The position numbers and the translations under genes are program-made. A stretch of 64,000 nucleotides of DNA from Betaproteobacteria bacterium. GTDB lineage: Bacteria; Pseudomonadota; Gammaproteobacteria; Burkholderiales; Ga0077523. The stretch covers positions 62,001 to 126,000 of the forward strand of contig JADJPK010000031.1 of the NCBI GenBank assembly GCA_016713305.1, written 5' to 3'. Below the pieces are notes generated by a model. The model made no database searches. It was not told where the DNA came from and was given only the letters and a program-made list of their open reading frames with translations. Each line of letters begins with the position of its first letter. The stretch's first letter is position 1. Shown here in pieces: positions 1 through 9,812 of the stretch.

Positions 1-2
1 TG

Positions 3-648
3 TTCGTCGTGTGGGCCAAGACCGACGACGGGCGCATCCGCGGCTTCGTGCTCGAGAAAGGCATGAAGGGCCTGAGCGCCCCAGCCATCCACGGCAAGTT
101 CGGCCTGCGCGCCTCGATCACCGGCGAGATCGTGATGGACGAGGTGTTCGTGCCCGGAAGAGAACGCCTTCCCGGACGTGCGCGGCCTCAAGGGCCCGTT
201 CACCTGCCTGAACTCCGCCCGCTACGGCATCGCCTGGGGCGCGCTGGGCGCGGCCGAGGCCTGCTGGCACGCGGCTCGCCAGTACACCCTGGACCGCAAG
301 CAGTTCGGCCGACCGCTCGCGGCCAACCAGCTCATCCAGCGCAAGCTGGCCGACATGCAGACCGAGATCACGCTCGGCCTGCAGGGCTGCCTGCGCCTGG
401 GCCGCATGAAGGACGAGCACATCGATTCCGTCGAGATCACCTCGATCATGAAGCGCAACTCGTGCGGCAAGTCGCTCGAGATCGCGCGGACGGCGCGCGA
501 CATGCTGGGCGGCAACGGCATCTCGGACGAATACGGCGTGATCCGCCACATGCTCAACCTCGAAGTGGTGAACACCTACGAAGGCACGCACGACATCCAC
601 GCGCTGATCCTCGGGCGCGCGCAGACCGGCATCCAGGCCTTCGCCTGA
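3..648 (+). CDS. gcdH: Glutaryl-CoA dehydrogenase, C-terminal part (5' cut by window, frameshifted)
   Basis: Flavin-dependent acyl-CoA dehydrogenase that oxidises and decarboxylates glutaryl-CoA to crotonyl-CoA in lysine, tryptophan and aromatic catabolism, in the cytoplasm. The visible part holds the middle beta domain followed by the C-terminal helical domain, with LNSARYGIAWGALGAAE, LDRKQFGRPL and the catalytic-Glu loop NTYEGTHDIHALILGRAQ, all typical of GcdH rather than generic acyl-CoA dehydrogenases. The frame that enters the window (frame of base 3) continues to about 155; an extra G at about 156-157 then moves the reading to the frame of base 178. Without that base the protein reads VPEENAFPDVRGLKGPF smoothly. 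It is either a sequencing/assembly slip or a young pseudogene. It ends with TGA at 646-648, 52 bp before the TRAP genes, and may be co-transcribed with them. Confidence 0.9.
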
Positions 649-700
649 GACCGGCCCGCACGCCGACACGACGAACACACAAGACACGGGAGAGAGAAGG

Positions 701-1717
701 ATGGTTCGAGCCAAGAAGCTGCTGGGCGCCCTGGCCGCGTTGTTCGCCACCGCGCCGCTGACCGCCGCCGCGGATGTGACGCTGACGGCCTCTGCCTGGG
801 TGCCCCCCACGCACGCCATGACGACCACGCAGGCGTGGTGGTGCGGCGAGGTCGCCAAGGCGACGTCCAACCGGGTGAAGTGCAACATCCTTCCCAAGCC
901 CGTCGCGGCGCCGCCGGCCACCTTCGATGCCGTGCGCGACGGCCTCGCCGACGTGTCCTTCGGCGTGCACGGCTATACGCCGGGCCGCTTCGTGCTGTCG
1001 CAGATGGTGGAACTGCCCTTCGGTGGCGCCAACGGCGAGATCAATTCCGTGGCGTACCAGCACGTGTACGACAAGTACCTCGCCCGACTCAACGAGCACA
1101 AGGGCGTGAAGGTGCTGGCCGTGTTCACGCACGGCGCCGGCGACATCTTCAACACCAAGCGGCCCATCCAGTCCGTCGCGGACCTGCAGGGGCTCAAGTT
1201 CCGCGTCGGCGGCGGCATCGTGAACGAGATCGGCAAGGCGCTGGGCACCACGGTGATCCTGAAGCCCGCGCCGGAGTCGTACGAACTGCTCTCCACCGGC
1301 GTGATGGACGGCGTGTTCTTCCCCGCCGAATCCATCGAGTCGTTCAAGCTGGAGAAGATCGTCAAGCACGCCACGACCTTTCCCGGCGGCCTGTACAACA
1401 CGAGCTTCGCGTTCGTGATGAACGAGGACGCGTGGCGGCGCATTCCCAAGGCAGACCAGGACATCATCGCGAAGCTGACCGGCGAACCGCTCGCGCGGGC
1501 CTTCGGGCAGGCGTGGGACCGCACGGACAAGTCCGCGCACGCGCTCATGCAGACCACCGGCGTGAAGATGATGCCCGCGCCCAAGGCCTTCATGGACGAG
1601 ATCCGCGCCAAGACCGCTCCGCTGGAGCAGAAGTGGATCGCGGACGCCAAGGCGAAGGGCCTCGCCAATGCCGAGCAGGTGCTGAAGGAATTCCGCGCCG
1701 AAGTCGCCAAACCCTGA
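701..1717 (+). CDS. dctP: TRAP transporter substrate-binding protein DctP
   Basis: Periplasmic solute-binding component of a tripartite ATP-independent periplasmic transporter. The 338-residue protein starts at an ATG preceded by a purine-rich GGGAGAGAGAAGG ribosome site, has a signal peptide (residues about 1-24, ending LTAAA before DVTLTASAWVPPTH), and keeps the family pattern: FHTGAGDIFNTK-like strand (here FTHGAGDIFNTK), the LQGLKFRVGGG segment and the GVMDGVFFPAESIESFK hinge region. It is followed by dctQ and dctM, the two membrane subunits, in the usual order. The substrate is probably a carboxylate; the nearby glutaryl-CoA dehydrogenase and cyclase-family hydrolase suggest an organic acid from aromatic or amino-acid degradation, but that is inference. 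Confidence 0.9.
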   Translation: MVRAKKLLGALAALFATAPLTAAADVTLTASAWVPPTHAMTTTQAWWCGEVAKATSNRVKCNILPKPVAAPPATFDAVRDGLADVSFGVHGYTPGRFVLSQMVELPFGGANGEINSVAYQHVYDKYLARLNEHKGVKVLAVFTHGAGDIFNTKRPIQSVADLQGLKFRVGGGIVNEIGKALGTTVILKPAPESYELLSTGVMDGVFFPAESIESFKLEKIVKHATTFPGGLYNTSFAFVMNEDAWRRIPKADQDIIAKLTGEPLARAFGQAWDRTDKSAHALMQTTGVKMMPAPKAFMDEIRAKTAPLEQKWIADAKAKGLANAEQVLKEFRAEVAKP

Positions 1718-1766
1718 GGCCCCCGGCTCTCCACAAACCCCACCCTCCGGCACACCGGCCGACCAC

Positions 1767-2264
1767 GTGAAGACGTTCGAGCGCATCCTCGGCGTCGTCG
1801 CGGCCCTCGCGCTGTTCGCGATGATGGCGCTCACGGCGGCCGACGTGATCGCCCGCAAGGCGTTCTCGTCGTCCGTGCCCGGGGGCGTGGAGATCACCGA
1901 GCTGCTCATGCTCGCCGTGATCTTCGTCGGCATGCCGCTCGCGTCGCTCAAGGGCGAGCACATCATCTTCGACCTGCTGGATCCGATCCTGCCCGCACGG
2001 ATCAAGACCTGGCAACACCGCATCGCGAACGCCCTCTGCGTCGCGGTGCTCGTCGGCTCGTCGTGGCTGGTCTACGGCCGCGCTGGACGCGCTGCCGAGT
2101 ATGGCGATTCCACCGCCCAGCTCGGCCTGCCGCTCTACGGCTTCCAGTACGCCACGGCCGCGATGCTGCTGCTGGCGGCCGTGATGCACCTCTACCTGAT
2201 GGTCCGCGCGACGCCCTCGTCCGACACCTTCCACCTGCCGCCCGTGGGAGGCGAGGATGTTTGA
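1767..2264 (+). CDS. dctQ: TRAP transporter small permease DctQ
   Basis: Small membrane subunit of the TRAP transporter, 165 residues, which bridges the binding protein and the large permease in the inner membrane. It starts with GTG at 1767 and has four hydrophobic helices at about residues 6-26, 44-62, 89-107 and 131-149. Family landmarks are the VIARKAFSSSVPGG stretch after helix 1 and VEITELLMLAVIFVGM leading into ASLKGEHIIFDLL. It lies 49 bp after dctP and overlaps the start of dctM by 8 bp, which indicates translational coupling. Confidence 0.88.
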   Translation: MKTFERILGVVAALALFAMMALTAADVIARKAFSSSVPGGVEITELLMLAVIFVGMPLASLKGEHIIFDLLDPILPARIKTWQHRIANALCVAVLVGSSWLVYGRAGRAAEYGDSTAQLGLPLYGFQYATAAMLLLAAVMHLYLMVRATPSSDTFHLPPVGGEDV

Positions 2265-3549
2265 GTCGGCCGTGGGTTTTGCCGCGATGTTCGCCCTGGC
2301 GCTGCTGCGCGTGCCCATCGCCTTCAGCATGGCGATCGTGGGGGTGGTGGGCATCGGGCTGATGCGCTCCTGGCCGGCGGCGTTCTCGTCCACCGCCACC
2401 GAGATCCTCGACATCGCCAAGTACACGCTGTCCGTGCTGCCGCTGTTCGTGCTGATGGGCAACTTCGTCACGCGTGCCGGCATGTCGCAGGAGCTGTACC
2501 GAACGGCCTACCGTTTCGTCGGACACCGGCGCGGCGGGCTGGCCATCTCCATCATCCTCGCCTGCGCCGGCTTCGGCGCCATCTGCGGATCCTCCATCGC
2601 CACCACGGCCACCATGGCGAAGGTCGCCATGCCGGAGATGCGGCGGTTCAACTACCGCGAATCCTTCGCCGCCGGCGCCATCGCGGCGGGCGGCACGCTG
2701 GGCATCCTGATCCCGCCGTCGGTGATCATGGTGATCTACGGGATCATGACCGAGCAGAGCATCGGCGCGCTGTTCGCCGCGGGCATCGTGCCGGGGGTGC
2801 TCGCCACCGGTCTGTACATCACGGCCGCCATGATCGTCACCGCCCGCAACCCGGAACTCGGCCCGCCCGGAGAGAAGTCGACCTGGGGCGAACGGTTGAA
2901 GGGTCTGCGCGACATCTGGGCGGTGGCCGTGCTCTTTGCCATCGTGCTGGGCGGCCTGTACGGCGGCTGGTTTACCCCCACCGAGGCGGCGGGCGTGGGA
3001 GCGGCCGGCGGATTCGTCATCGCCCTGTTGCGAGGACGCATGAGCTTCGCGGTGATGGAGCACGTGCTGGTGGATTCCGCGCGCACCACCGCCATGCTCT
3101 TCACCATCGTGATCGGCGCATCGCTGTTCGCCAACTTCATCAACTTCACGACGCTGCCGTCGGATCTCGATGCCTTCGTGAAGCAGTTCGCCGTGAGCCC
3201 CACGCTGGTGATCCTGGCCATCTGCTTCGTCTACATCGTGCTGGGCACGGCCATGGAATCGCTGTCCATGATCCTGCTCACCGTGCCCATCTTCTTCCCG
3301 CTCGTGCAGGGGATGGGCTTCGACCCCATCTGGTTCGGCATTCTGGTGGTGTGCGTGGTCGAGATCGGCATGATCACGCCACCGGTGGGCATGAACATCT
3401 TCGTGCTGCGCAGCGTGGTGCCGGACGTGCCCACGCATGCCGTCTGGCGCGGCGTGCTGCCTTTTGTCGCGGCGGATGTCGTGCGGCTCACGCTGCTGGT
3501 GGCCTTCCCCGCCATCAGCGTGTGGCTGCCGCGCACGCTGGGACTGTGA
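2257..3549 (+). CDS. dctM: TRAP transporter large permease DctM
   Basis: Large, polytopic inner-membrane subunit that carries the sodium-coupled transport path of the TRAP system. The 430-residue protein is almost entirely hydrophobic with about 11-12 helices. It shows the characteristic ACAGFGAICGSSIATTATM, GTLGILIPPSVIMVIYGI, GGWFTPTEAAGVGA and VEIGMITPPVGMNIF motifs of the DctM/SiaM family, full length for the family. The ATG at 2257 sits inside the end of dctQ. The cyclase-family gene follows after 29 bp, so the four genes probably form one transcript. Confidence 0.92.
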   Translation: MFESAVGFAAMFALALLRVPIAFSMAIVGVVGIGLMRSWPAAFSSTATEILDIAKYTLSVLPLFVLMGNFVTRAGMSQELYRTAYRFVGHRRGGLAISIILACAGFGAICGSSIATTATMAKVAMPEMRRFNYRESFAAGAIAAGGTLGILIPPSVIMVIYGIMTEQSIGALFAAGIVPGVLATGLYITAAMIVTARNPELGPPGEKSTWGERLKGLRDIWAVAVLFAIVLGGLYGGWFTPTEAAGVGAAGGFVIALLRGRMSFAVMEHVLVDSARTTAMLFTIVIGASLFANFINFTTLPSDLDAFVKQFAVSPTLVILAICFVYIVLGTAMESLSMILLTVPIFFPLVQGMGFDPIWFGILVVCVVEIGMITPPVGMNIFVLRSVVPDVPTHAVWRGVLPFVAADVVRLTLLVAFPAISVWLPRTLGL

Positions 3550-3578
3550 TTCTTCGAACCTCGAACGGGAGAGAGCAG

Positions 3579-4676
3579 ATGAAAAGCAATCGAGTGCTGG
3601 TGCCGGTGGCCGCCGCCGTCGCGATGATCCTCACGAGCGGATGGGCCGCCGCCGTGGAACCGGAACAGGTCCTGAGCCGCGCCGCCAAGCGCATCCCCTC
3701 GCCGCCGTGGTCGGCAGGCGACGAGCAGGGCATGGCCAACCAGATCGGCGCCGGCACCTGGATGCGCTGCGCCTGGCATCTTTCGCAACCCAAGGCGCGC
3801 TCGTACGAGCTTTCGTACCTGCGCTCCAACACCATGCCCAAGTCGCCCTTCAGCGGCCCGTACAACCAGAAGTACAAACCCACCGGCGGCATCCCGTTCA
3901 GCGCCCACGCGTTCAACGGCGAAGAACTCGACGCCGGCGCGGAGCCGGCCGCCCAGGCCACGCAGATGGATGCCATCGGCCACTTCGCCTTTCTGCCCGA
4001 ACCGTGGAAGATGCAGCCGCCCTTCCCCTCCGACACCGCCACCTACTACGGCGGATTCAAGCAGTCCGAGGTGAAGCCCACGCCCGACTCGCCGCTGCTC
4101 AAGCTGGGCATCGAGAAGGCCCCGCCGCTCATCACCTCCGCCATCCTGCTCGACGCCAAGACCCACGTCGGCGGCGGCAAGCCGCTAGAGGCCGGCCGCG
4201 GCGTGACGGCCAAGGACATCGAAGACATGCTGGCCGTGCAAGGCCTGAGCGGCCGCGGCATCCTGCCCGGCGACGTCGTCTACATCCGCACCGGCTGGGG
4301 CGACAATTGGCAGGATCCGGACGTCGACAAGGTCTACTACTTCAAGGCGCCCGGCCTCGCCTACGACGCCGCGAAGTACCTGGGCGACAAGCGCATCGTC
4401 GCCATCGGCCTGGACACACCCTTCATCGACCCCGTGCCCGAAGGCATGATGCAAGGCAAGGCCTTGCCCGCCGAAGGCACCCCGCCCGGCCTGCCCTTCG
4501 TCGTCCACCACCACATGCTCACCCAGATGGGCATCCACCACATCGAACACGCCAACCTCGCGGCCATCGCCAACGACAAAGTGTGGACGTCCTGCACGAT
4601 GATCCTGCCGCTGCGGGAGAAGGGCGGTGCGGGTTCGGCGGTCAGGCCGGTGGCGATTGGGGTGCCGGGGCAGTGA
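3579..4676 (+). CDS. Exported cyclase-family (kynurenine formamidase-like) hydrolase
   Basis: Metal-dependent hydrolase of the cyclase family (the fold of arylformamidase KynB), 365 residues from the ATG at 3579. That start is preferred because GGGAGAGAG lies 5-13 bp upstream and the protein then opens with a signal peptide (hydrophobic residues about 6-26, ending AAAVEP), whereas a longer frame upstream overlaps dctM. The metal-site region is seen as AAQATQMDAIGHFAF (about residue 125-140), and the C-terminal half has GDVVYIRTGWGDNW, VAIGLDTPFIDP and HHHMLTQMGIHHIEH, typical of the larger exported branch. Substrate unknown. The position after a TRAP transporter suggests it converts a cyclic amide, lactone or similar compound in the periplasm before or after uptake. 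Confidence 0.82.
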   Translation: MKSNRVLVPVAAAVAMILTSGWAAAVEPEQVLSRAAKRIPSPPWSAGDEQGMANQIGAGTWMRCAWHLSQPKARSYELSYLRSNTMPKSPFSGPYNQKYKPTGGIPFSAHAFNGEELDAGAEPAAQATQMDAIGHFAFLPEPWKMQPPFPSDTATYYGGFKQSEVKPTPDSPLLKLGIEKAPPLITSAILLDAKTHVGGGKPLEAGRGVTAKDIEDMLAVQGLSGRGILPGDVVYIRTGWGDNWQDPDVDKVYYFKAPGLAYDAAKYLGDKRIVAIGLDTPFIDPVPEGMMQGKALPAEGTPPGLPFVVHHHMLTQMGIHHIEHANLAAIANDKVWTSCTMILPLREKGGAGSAVRPVAIGVPGQ

Positions 4677-4957
4677 GGAAGTTGAGGCACGCCGGGTGTG
4701 AATAGTTCACATTCGGCGGTGGTGGGGCGGGGGCATACTGTGGTTGAGGGGAGTGCGGGTTAGCGGCATCCGAACGGGCGGGGGCTTGGGATGCGTGGAC
4801 GAGGGATTGATTCGGGAGGGCTTCGAAGCGTTCTTACATGTCATTCGACGGAAAGAATTTTGTCGAATGGGTGAGACTTGTCGTTGGGCGGCCTGAGGGA
4901 CGCGCACACGCAGTAATCGCTGAAAGCGCAGGTCAGCTCAGACGAGTGGAGGGATAA
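4677..4957. other. Intergenic junction between the TRAP unit and the accessory region
   Basis: No convincing gene. An inverted repeat CATTCGAC/GTCGAATG lies at 4842-4849 and 4862-4869, and a GTTGGGC heptamer that fits the integron core GTTRRRY lies at 4883-4889, shortly before the lipoprotein gene. Together they may mark the left limit of the cassette region, but no matching RYYYAAC partner was found, so this is only a suggestion. Confidence 0.35.
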
Positions 4958-5708
4958 GTGTTCAAGCAAAGCCGCGCTCATCGCTGTTCTCCTGGTTTCC
5001 GCTTGCGCGACGGGCTCAGCCGTGGTCACCGGCACGAAGCGGCCAGCGATCGCGCCTTCTGCCGTTCAGCTTTATTCGACACCACCGGCTGAGTACGACG
5101 TCGTTGGTATAGTCGAAGCCTCCTCAGACGCGGGGCTGACCGAACAAGGGTCCATGGACTACGCTGTAGAAGAGCTTAAGAAGCAGGCTGCCGCCATTGG
5201 CGCAAACGGTCTCCCAATAACCTCAGTCGGTGAACGCAGACTTGCTCCGGCCATCGTGGCGGAGGCGATTTGTGTCAGGAAGCAGGATGCGCCCAACGGT
5301 CCGGTTGCAGCGGACCGTTGGGCACCATGCACGAGGTCGCTACCCACTCTCACCCATGAACGAAAAGCTACTCAAGGGTACCTTGAGTACGCCAGTACCG
5401 AGGAGGCATTTGCAGTTCTCTTCGTAAAGAAGCATATCTCTCGGGCCAAGGGGCATTGGGTCGACATTGTCGACTGCGAACGCTACGAGATGTCTTCCGA
5501 CAATCTGCATTTCCGATTCGTCGATGGCGGTCTGTTCAAGAGAAGGATTCAACCGCAGTATCCGCCCAGGTCCGACTACACCTTCAATGGCGAATTCAAA
5601 GAGAGAGACTACTACTTGATGACGCGCGCCATGATGGGAGACCGACACAAAGACATTGAGCAGCAAAGTCCAAGAACATTCCTCAGTCCAGTTCAAGATA
5701 ACTGGTGA
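4958..5708 (+). CDS. Putative lipoprotein of unknown function, frameshift at the start
   Basis: About 245 residues if read through. From about 4968 the frame encodes a clear lipoprotein signal, KAALIAVLLVSAC, with the lipobox cysteine at 5004-5006, followed by a soluble domain ending at 5708. No ATG, GTG or TTG precedes the lipobox in this frame after the stop at 4914. A GTG at 4958 with GGAGGG just upstream would supply MFKQSR and join the signal if one base in the GCGCTC at about 4975-4979 is extra. So either a single-base slip or a disrupted start is present. The mature part contains DYAVEELKKQAAAIGANGLPI, which recalls small outer-membrane-associated lipoproteins, but I do not recognise a family. 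It lies upstream of an attC-like palindrome and may be a plus-oriented cassette gene. Confidence 0.6.
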
Positions 5709-5892
5709 GTTATCCCAAGGTTCGTGGCGCGGACAACTACTTTCGAGAAGACGCGAGATAAAGGCCCTTGGCAAAGAACCTTAGGGACCGGACTAATCCT
5801 CTGTGGGATAAGGCAATGCAGTATGTCGACGAGCAAGAGTTCGTTTGCTGAGATTAGACAGCTGTCCATCGTTTAGCATGGTGCCCACCTTC
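5709..5892. other. Non-coding spacer after the lipoprotein gene
   Basis: About 180 bp with no frame I can support. It ends in the attC-like palindrome interrupted by the first IS1182-family copy. Confidence 0.4.
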
Positions 5893-5963
5893 CGTCAACC
5901 GGGCGCCCGGCAAGCGGCGCTTGCCGGTACCCTCCGCGCTCGCGCTCGGTCGCCGGTCACGTT
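5893..5963 (+). repeat. attC-like site (right half displaced by IS1182 copy 1)
   Basis: An imperfect palindrome opening with CGTCAAC and running to a terminal GTT at 5961-5963, with arms CAACCGGGCGCC near the left and GGTCGCCGGTCACGTT near the right. The rest of the right box (ATGC after GTT) continues at 7730 on the far side of the IS, giving GTTATGC. The left box only loosely fits RYYYAAC. Read in this direction it would close the cassette of the plus-strand lipoprotein gene. Confidence 0.5.
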
Positions 5964-7726
5964 GAGGCTGTAGAAAAACCCCGTTCTCCCCTTGATCGCC
6001 GATCTGGGCCTCGGCATCATCGTCGCAACAGCGTTGCTGCGGAGAAGTCGCCGATGCCGAACTTCCGATCCGTCGACAGGAACCTCAAGTTCATCGCCGT
6101 CGACTTCGACGCGCAGATCCTCCCCGGCACCTTCGAGCACGCCGTCAGTGTGCTGGTAGATCAGGAACTCGACCTCACGCCGTTCATCGAGACCTACCGC
6201 AACGACGCCACCGGCGCGCCCGCCTATCACCCCTCGGTTCTCCTCAAAGTCATCCTGTTCGGCTACAGCCGCGGCCTGATCAGCTCCCGCGCCATCGCGG
6301 CGGCCTGCCGGCAGCACGTGCAGTTCATCGCCCTGAGCGCAGACAGCCAGCCGGACTTTTCCACCCTCGCAGGCTTCGTCAGCCGGCACGCTGAGGCGAT
6401 CCAGTCGCTCTTCACCCAGGTGCTGGTCATCTGCAACCGCGAAGGCCTCATCGGCCACGAGATGTTCGCCATCGACGGGGTCAAGCTCCCGAGCAATGCG
6501 GCCAAGTCCCGCAGCGGGCTGCGCGAGGACTTCGCCCGCGAGGCGCAGAAGGTGGAACACGCGGTGGAGAAGATGTTGGCCGAGCACCACCGACAGGACG
6601 CCGCGAAGGTGGAGCCGGAGCAGGAGCAGAGGAAGCGCGAGGTCGAGAAGATCGAGCGGCTTCGAACGCATGCGAAGCAGATCCGGACATGGCTGGAGAA
6701 GCACCCCAGGGACCGCCTCGGCGCGAGCGGGAAGCCGGTGCTGAGCAACCGCACCGACAACGAGTCGGCGAAGATGTCCACGGACAAGGGCGTCGTGCAG
6801 GGCTACTGCGGTGTCGCCGCCGTGGATGAGAAGCACCAGATCATCGTCGCCGCCCAGGCGCACGGGACGGGCTCGGAACAGGCACTGCTGCCGGGAATGG
6901 TGGAAGACCTGAAACCTGTTCTGACGCCCGAGAGCGTGATCGTGGCCGATGCGGGTTACCACAGCGAAGCCAACCTCGCCCACCTGGAGTCCGAGAAGGT
7001 CGAGGCCTACATCGCCGACCGTGGTTACCGGGACCGGGACGAGCGCTACGCCGGACAGGAGAGGCACAAGGCGAAGGAAGACGCGCTCTGGGACAAGAGT
7101 CCGAAGGACCGGAAGCCGAAGCAGTTCCCGCCCTCGGCCTTCACGGTTTGCGATGACCTGAGTCACTGCATCCGTGCCCTGCCGGGAAGCGCCTCTACCG
7201 GAGCGGCGGCAACTGCAACCTCGGCGGCCGCGGGCGATCGAGTTCAAGGGGACACAGACGGCGTGCGGGAGCTGCAAGCTGAGACAGCGCTGCCTGCGCA
7301 AACCGACAAGACACTCTCCGTCAGGTCGCGCTATTCCTCGGCAAGCATGAGCCCGCGCCGGAGCGACCCATCGAGCGCATGCGCCGAAAGATCGACACCG
7401 ACCAAGGCCGAAGAATGATCACCCGCCGCTTCGCGACGGTCGAACCGGTGTTTGGGAACCTGCGGCACAACAAGGGGCTTGACCGATTCACGCTGCGAAG
7501 CAGGAAGAAGGTGGAGGGGCAGTGGCGGTTGTACTGCCTGGTTCACAACATCGAGAAGCTGATGAAGGCGAGGCAGGCGAGATGAAGGGCGATGTGGAAA
7601 CGATGATCGAGAGAAGCGCGGCAGTAGTCGCGATCGCCGCGTGCGACAGTCGCAAACATCATGGAAAACGGTGTCCACGTATGATCGATACCGTCCGGCC
7701 GCGCAGACGGCTTTTTCTACAGCCTC
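5964..7726 (+). mobile_element. IS1182-family insertion sequence, copy 1 (decayed)
   Basis: Element of 1763 bp bounded by inverted ends GAGGCTGTAGAAAAA (left) and TTTTTCTACAGCCTC (right). It is flanked on both sides by GTT (5961-5963 and 7727-7729), a probable 3-bp target duplication. The transposase is on the plus strand and frameshifted in its last third. The left 90 bp upstream of the transposase are nearly the same as in copy 2 at 17598-19340, which lies in opposite orientation. The target GTT is the conserved core triplet of an attC box. Confidence 0.88.
6054..7585 (+). pseudogene. IS1182-family DDE transposase, frameshifted
   Basis: The intact N-terminal 370 residues run from ATG 6054 (MPNFRSVDRNLKFIAVDFDA) and contain the DUF772-type N-terminal domain (AYHPSVLLKVILFGYSRGL, about residues 62-80), the first catalytic Asp (MFAIDGVKLPSN) and the second (VIVADAGYHSEAN). 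Comparison with the intact copy shows shifts near 7170, 7232 and 7320: the cysteine-rich CPAGKRL...GNCNLGG segment, the CGSCKLRQRC segment and the final MRRKIDTDQGRRM part lie in three different frames. The catalytic Glu region (VEPVFGNLRHN) is in the last frame, which ends at 7585. It is inactive unless those shifts are errors. Confidence 0.9.
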
Positions 7727-7889
7727 GTTATGCGGCATCCCACATGGTATCGCTACCGTCCATCAACTAGTTCAAGTGCCCAGACCGGTGATGGACCAGG
7801 CTTGGTTGAAATGATGGAAGTCCGTCGGCGGAAGCTCTCGTCCGCCGTATGGATTCCACTGCGCTCCGTGGACCGGGTGGAGAGGTCGG

Positions 7890-9543
7890 AAGAATGGGGC
7901 ACCTGGGTTATCAGAGCGAGTTCTATGGAGTGGGGACTTGGCAGTTCCTCTTTCTCAGCGAGCGGCAGCTGAAGTGCTGGGCTGGATGGATGTTGGGATA
8001 TCGCATTCCCATGCTGGGGTAGTTCAAGACGGTCGTTACATTCCTGCCGATGTATACGAAGACCGGGGCGTGTCCGGATTGCATCTAGTCCTTGAGCAGC
8101 GAGGTAATAAGAAGCGATCCGCAGGAATGGCACCTTCATCAGGACCTTGTAGTAACGACCCTCGGGCTGAAGCGGGAAGGTGACAACTGAGTGCGCCCGG
8201 ACGAGGATATCTCCAGTGGTGCGGCTCTACCGCAAAGCTGGTCAATCGCCTCGCCTAATCGAGATCGCGCTAGCCACTTGCGCGACTACCTGAATGCTCG
8301 AGGAGATGGCCCTCTATGTAACATCTTATCGCGATCTCACACCTTGATCGAAAGAGATGCTTCGCACATCAACTGGCCGTCGGAGCCTTATCGCAAAGAG
8401 GAGGGGCTGGACCGATGGGAGGGGCGTATCACAGCGATCGCGCCCGGTGGGATGCCATACGGAGCCAAGACCGCTGTTTTCCATGTTGCTCGCACGGATG
8501 TCGATGCAGACGAGGATGTACCGAGTTTCGACTTTCCAAAGGATGAGGACGTGACATCCGAATCTTGGGAGATCGAACACAAGGGAGAGAAGCTTTACCG
8601 CATCCAGGGCGAACTCTGGCGCAACGAATGGATTGAGCCAACCCCCACTAGTCCCATTATTCGAGGTGACAGAGGCGATCCAGGCGTGGCTTTTGTCGTC
8701 GATGCTTCCGGTGCACGGAAAAGCGAGCACGCTAGTGAGGAAGCAGATGGCTTTGGTTTCGACCCGACGTGATGCAAGCCCTTGCTCATCGGCGGGGCGG
8801 GTCGCTGAGCTGGTACACCCGCGATACGGGGAAGATAGAGGGGGCGCCAGGTTACGGCGTTACCTTCGGCGTCAACGCGATCGGACTTGTGAACGTATAC
8901 GCCAAAGACATTGCGCTACTCCCGGAGTGGCTGCAGCGGGTATGGGCTGGGTACAACGTCGGACCAGATGGGAAAGTTTCAGACAATTGATTGCTTCTCA
9001 AATGCGCGCGGAGCCAGCAGATACGCAGGCCCCTGGCAGTTCCGGCGAAGGACTACCAACTGAACCACGCCGGGCAGAGCGGTTTGGGATATGGCTGCTG
9101 CGCGAGCATGAGACCCACTCAGACTTGCTTGCGCGAACCCATCGGTTTCGGGCGATAGACCAGGCCGGCCTGTATGCCCTGGCGAAGGACGTCGCAAGAC
9201 TAACTGCCGATTCGTTCGATACAGACGCAATGCAAACGATCGTGAAGCCACCGTCTGGGAAGAAGTGGGGTTCGTTGAAGCGCTTGAGAATCTCGTGGCG
9301 ACGTGCATACCGCCCGCTGAGGCGGCAACAATCATGGCGCCACTCTTTGGCGTCTACGACCTGCGCGTCGCCGATGCGCACCTTCCTAGTCGGGACACAG
9401 GTGAGGCGGTGCTTCGTATGGGAATTGACCCGAGCAGTCCTTTCGTCATACAAGGGTTCCAACTCCTACACCAATGTGTTGATGCAGTTTACCGGGTGAT
9501 CCACCACCCAGCCACTGCTGCACCCGCCAAGCCCTCTATCTGA
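7890..9543 (+). pseudogene. Remnant of a large unknown gene, many frameshifts
   Basis: A single ancestral protein of perhaps 550 residues can be followed across all three plus frames. Early pieces lie near 7890-8190 (GYQSEFYGVGTWQFLFLSER, then DPQEWHLHQDLVVTTLGLKR). A longer piece runs to 8772 (WPSEPYRKEEGLDRWEGRI, VDADEDVPSFDFPKDED, GDPGVAFVVDASGARKS). It then changes frame to 8769-8990 (SLSWYTRDTGKIEGAPGYG, LPEWLQRVWAGYNVGPDGK), to about 9000-9260 (ERFGIWLLREHETHSDLLAR), and finally to 9265-9543 (ATIMAPLFGVYDLRVADAHLP). I do not recognise the family. It lies just right of the GTT that closes the IS1182 insertion, so it may be the next plus-oriented cassette. The scattered stops show decay. 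Confidence 0.55.
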
Positions 9544-9739
9544 GCCATTAGGGTGCATCCGGGGGGGGGCAGTCTACCAGGAGGGCGATGGACAACACAG
9601 GCAAAAAAACCCCGCATGCACCTGACCGGCTACAGCGGGCTTCGCCCGCCTCCAGAATGCTGATGTGGTATTGTTCGATCACAACGATGACGGACCGTCG
9701 GAATCGAGTGGAGTGGGACGTAAGGTTTAAGGGAGGGAG
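9544..9739. other. Non-coding junction before the IS21 element
   Basis: No gene seen. It contains a run of nine Gs near 9560 and a GCGGGCTTCGCCCGC hairpin at about 9637-9651 that could act as a weak terminator for the decayed gene upstream. No duplicated target sequence matching the far side of the IS21 element is visible. Confidence 0.4.
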
Positions 9740-9812
9740 TGTATCGGTAACCCAATAATCCCCAGTTGCGGTAATCGAATTCTCCCCACCCATCGATGCC
9801 AAGGAGGCACAG

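Noticed and set aside
3351..3578. Longer start for the cyclase-family gene.
   Set aside because: It would overlap dctM by 200 bp and place the signal peptide internally; ATG 3579 has a ribosome site and a proper signal peptide.
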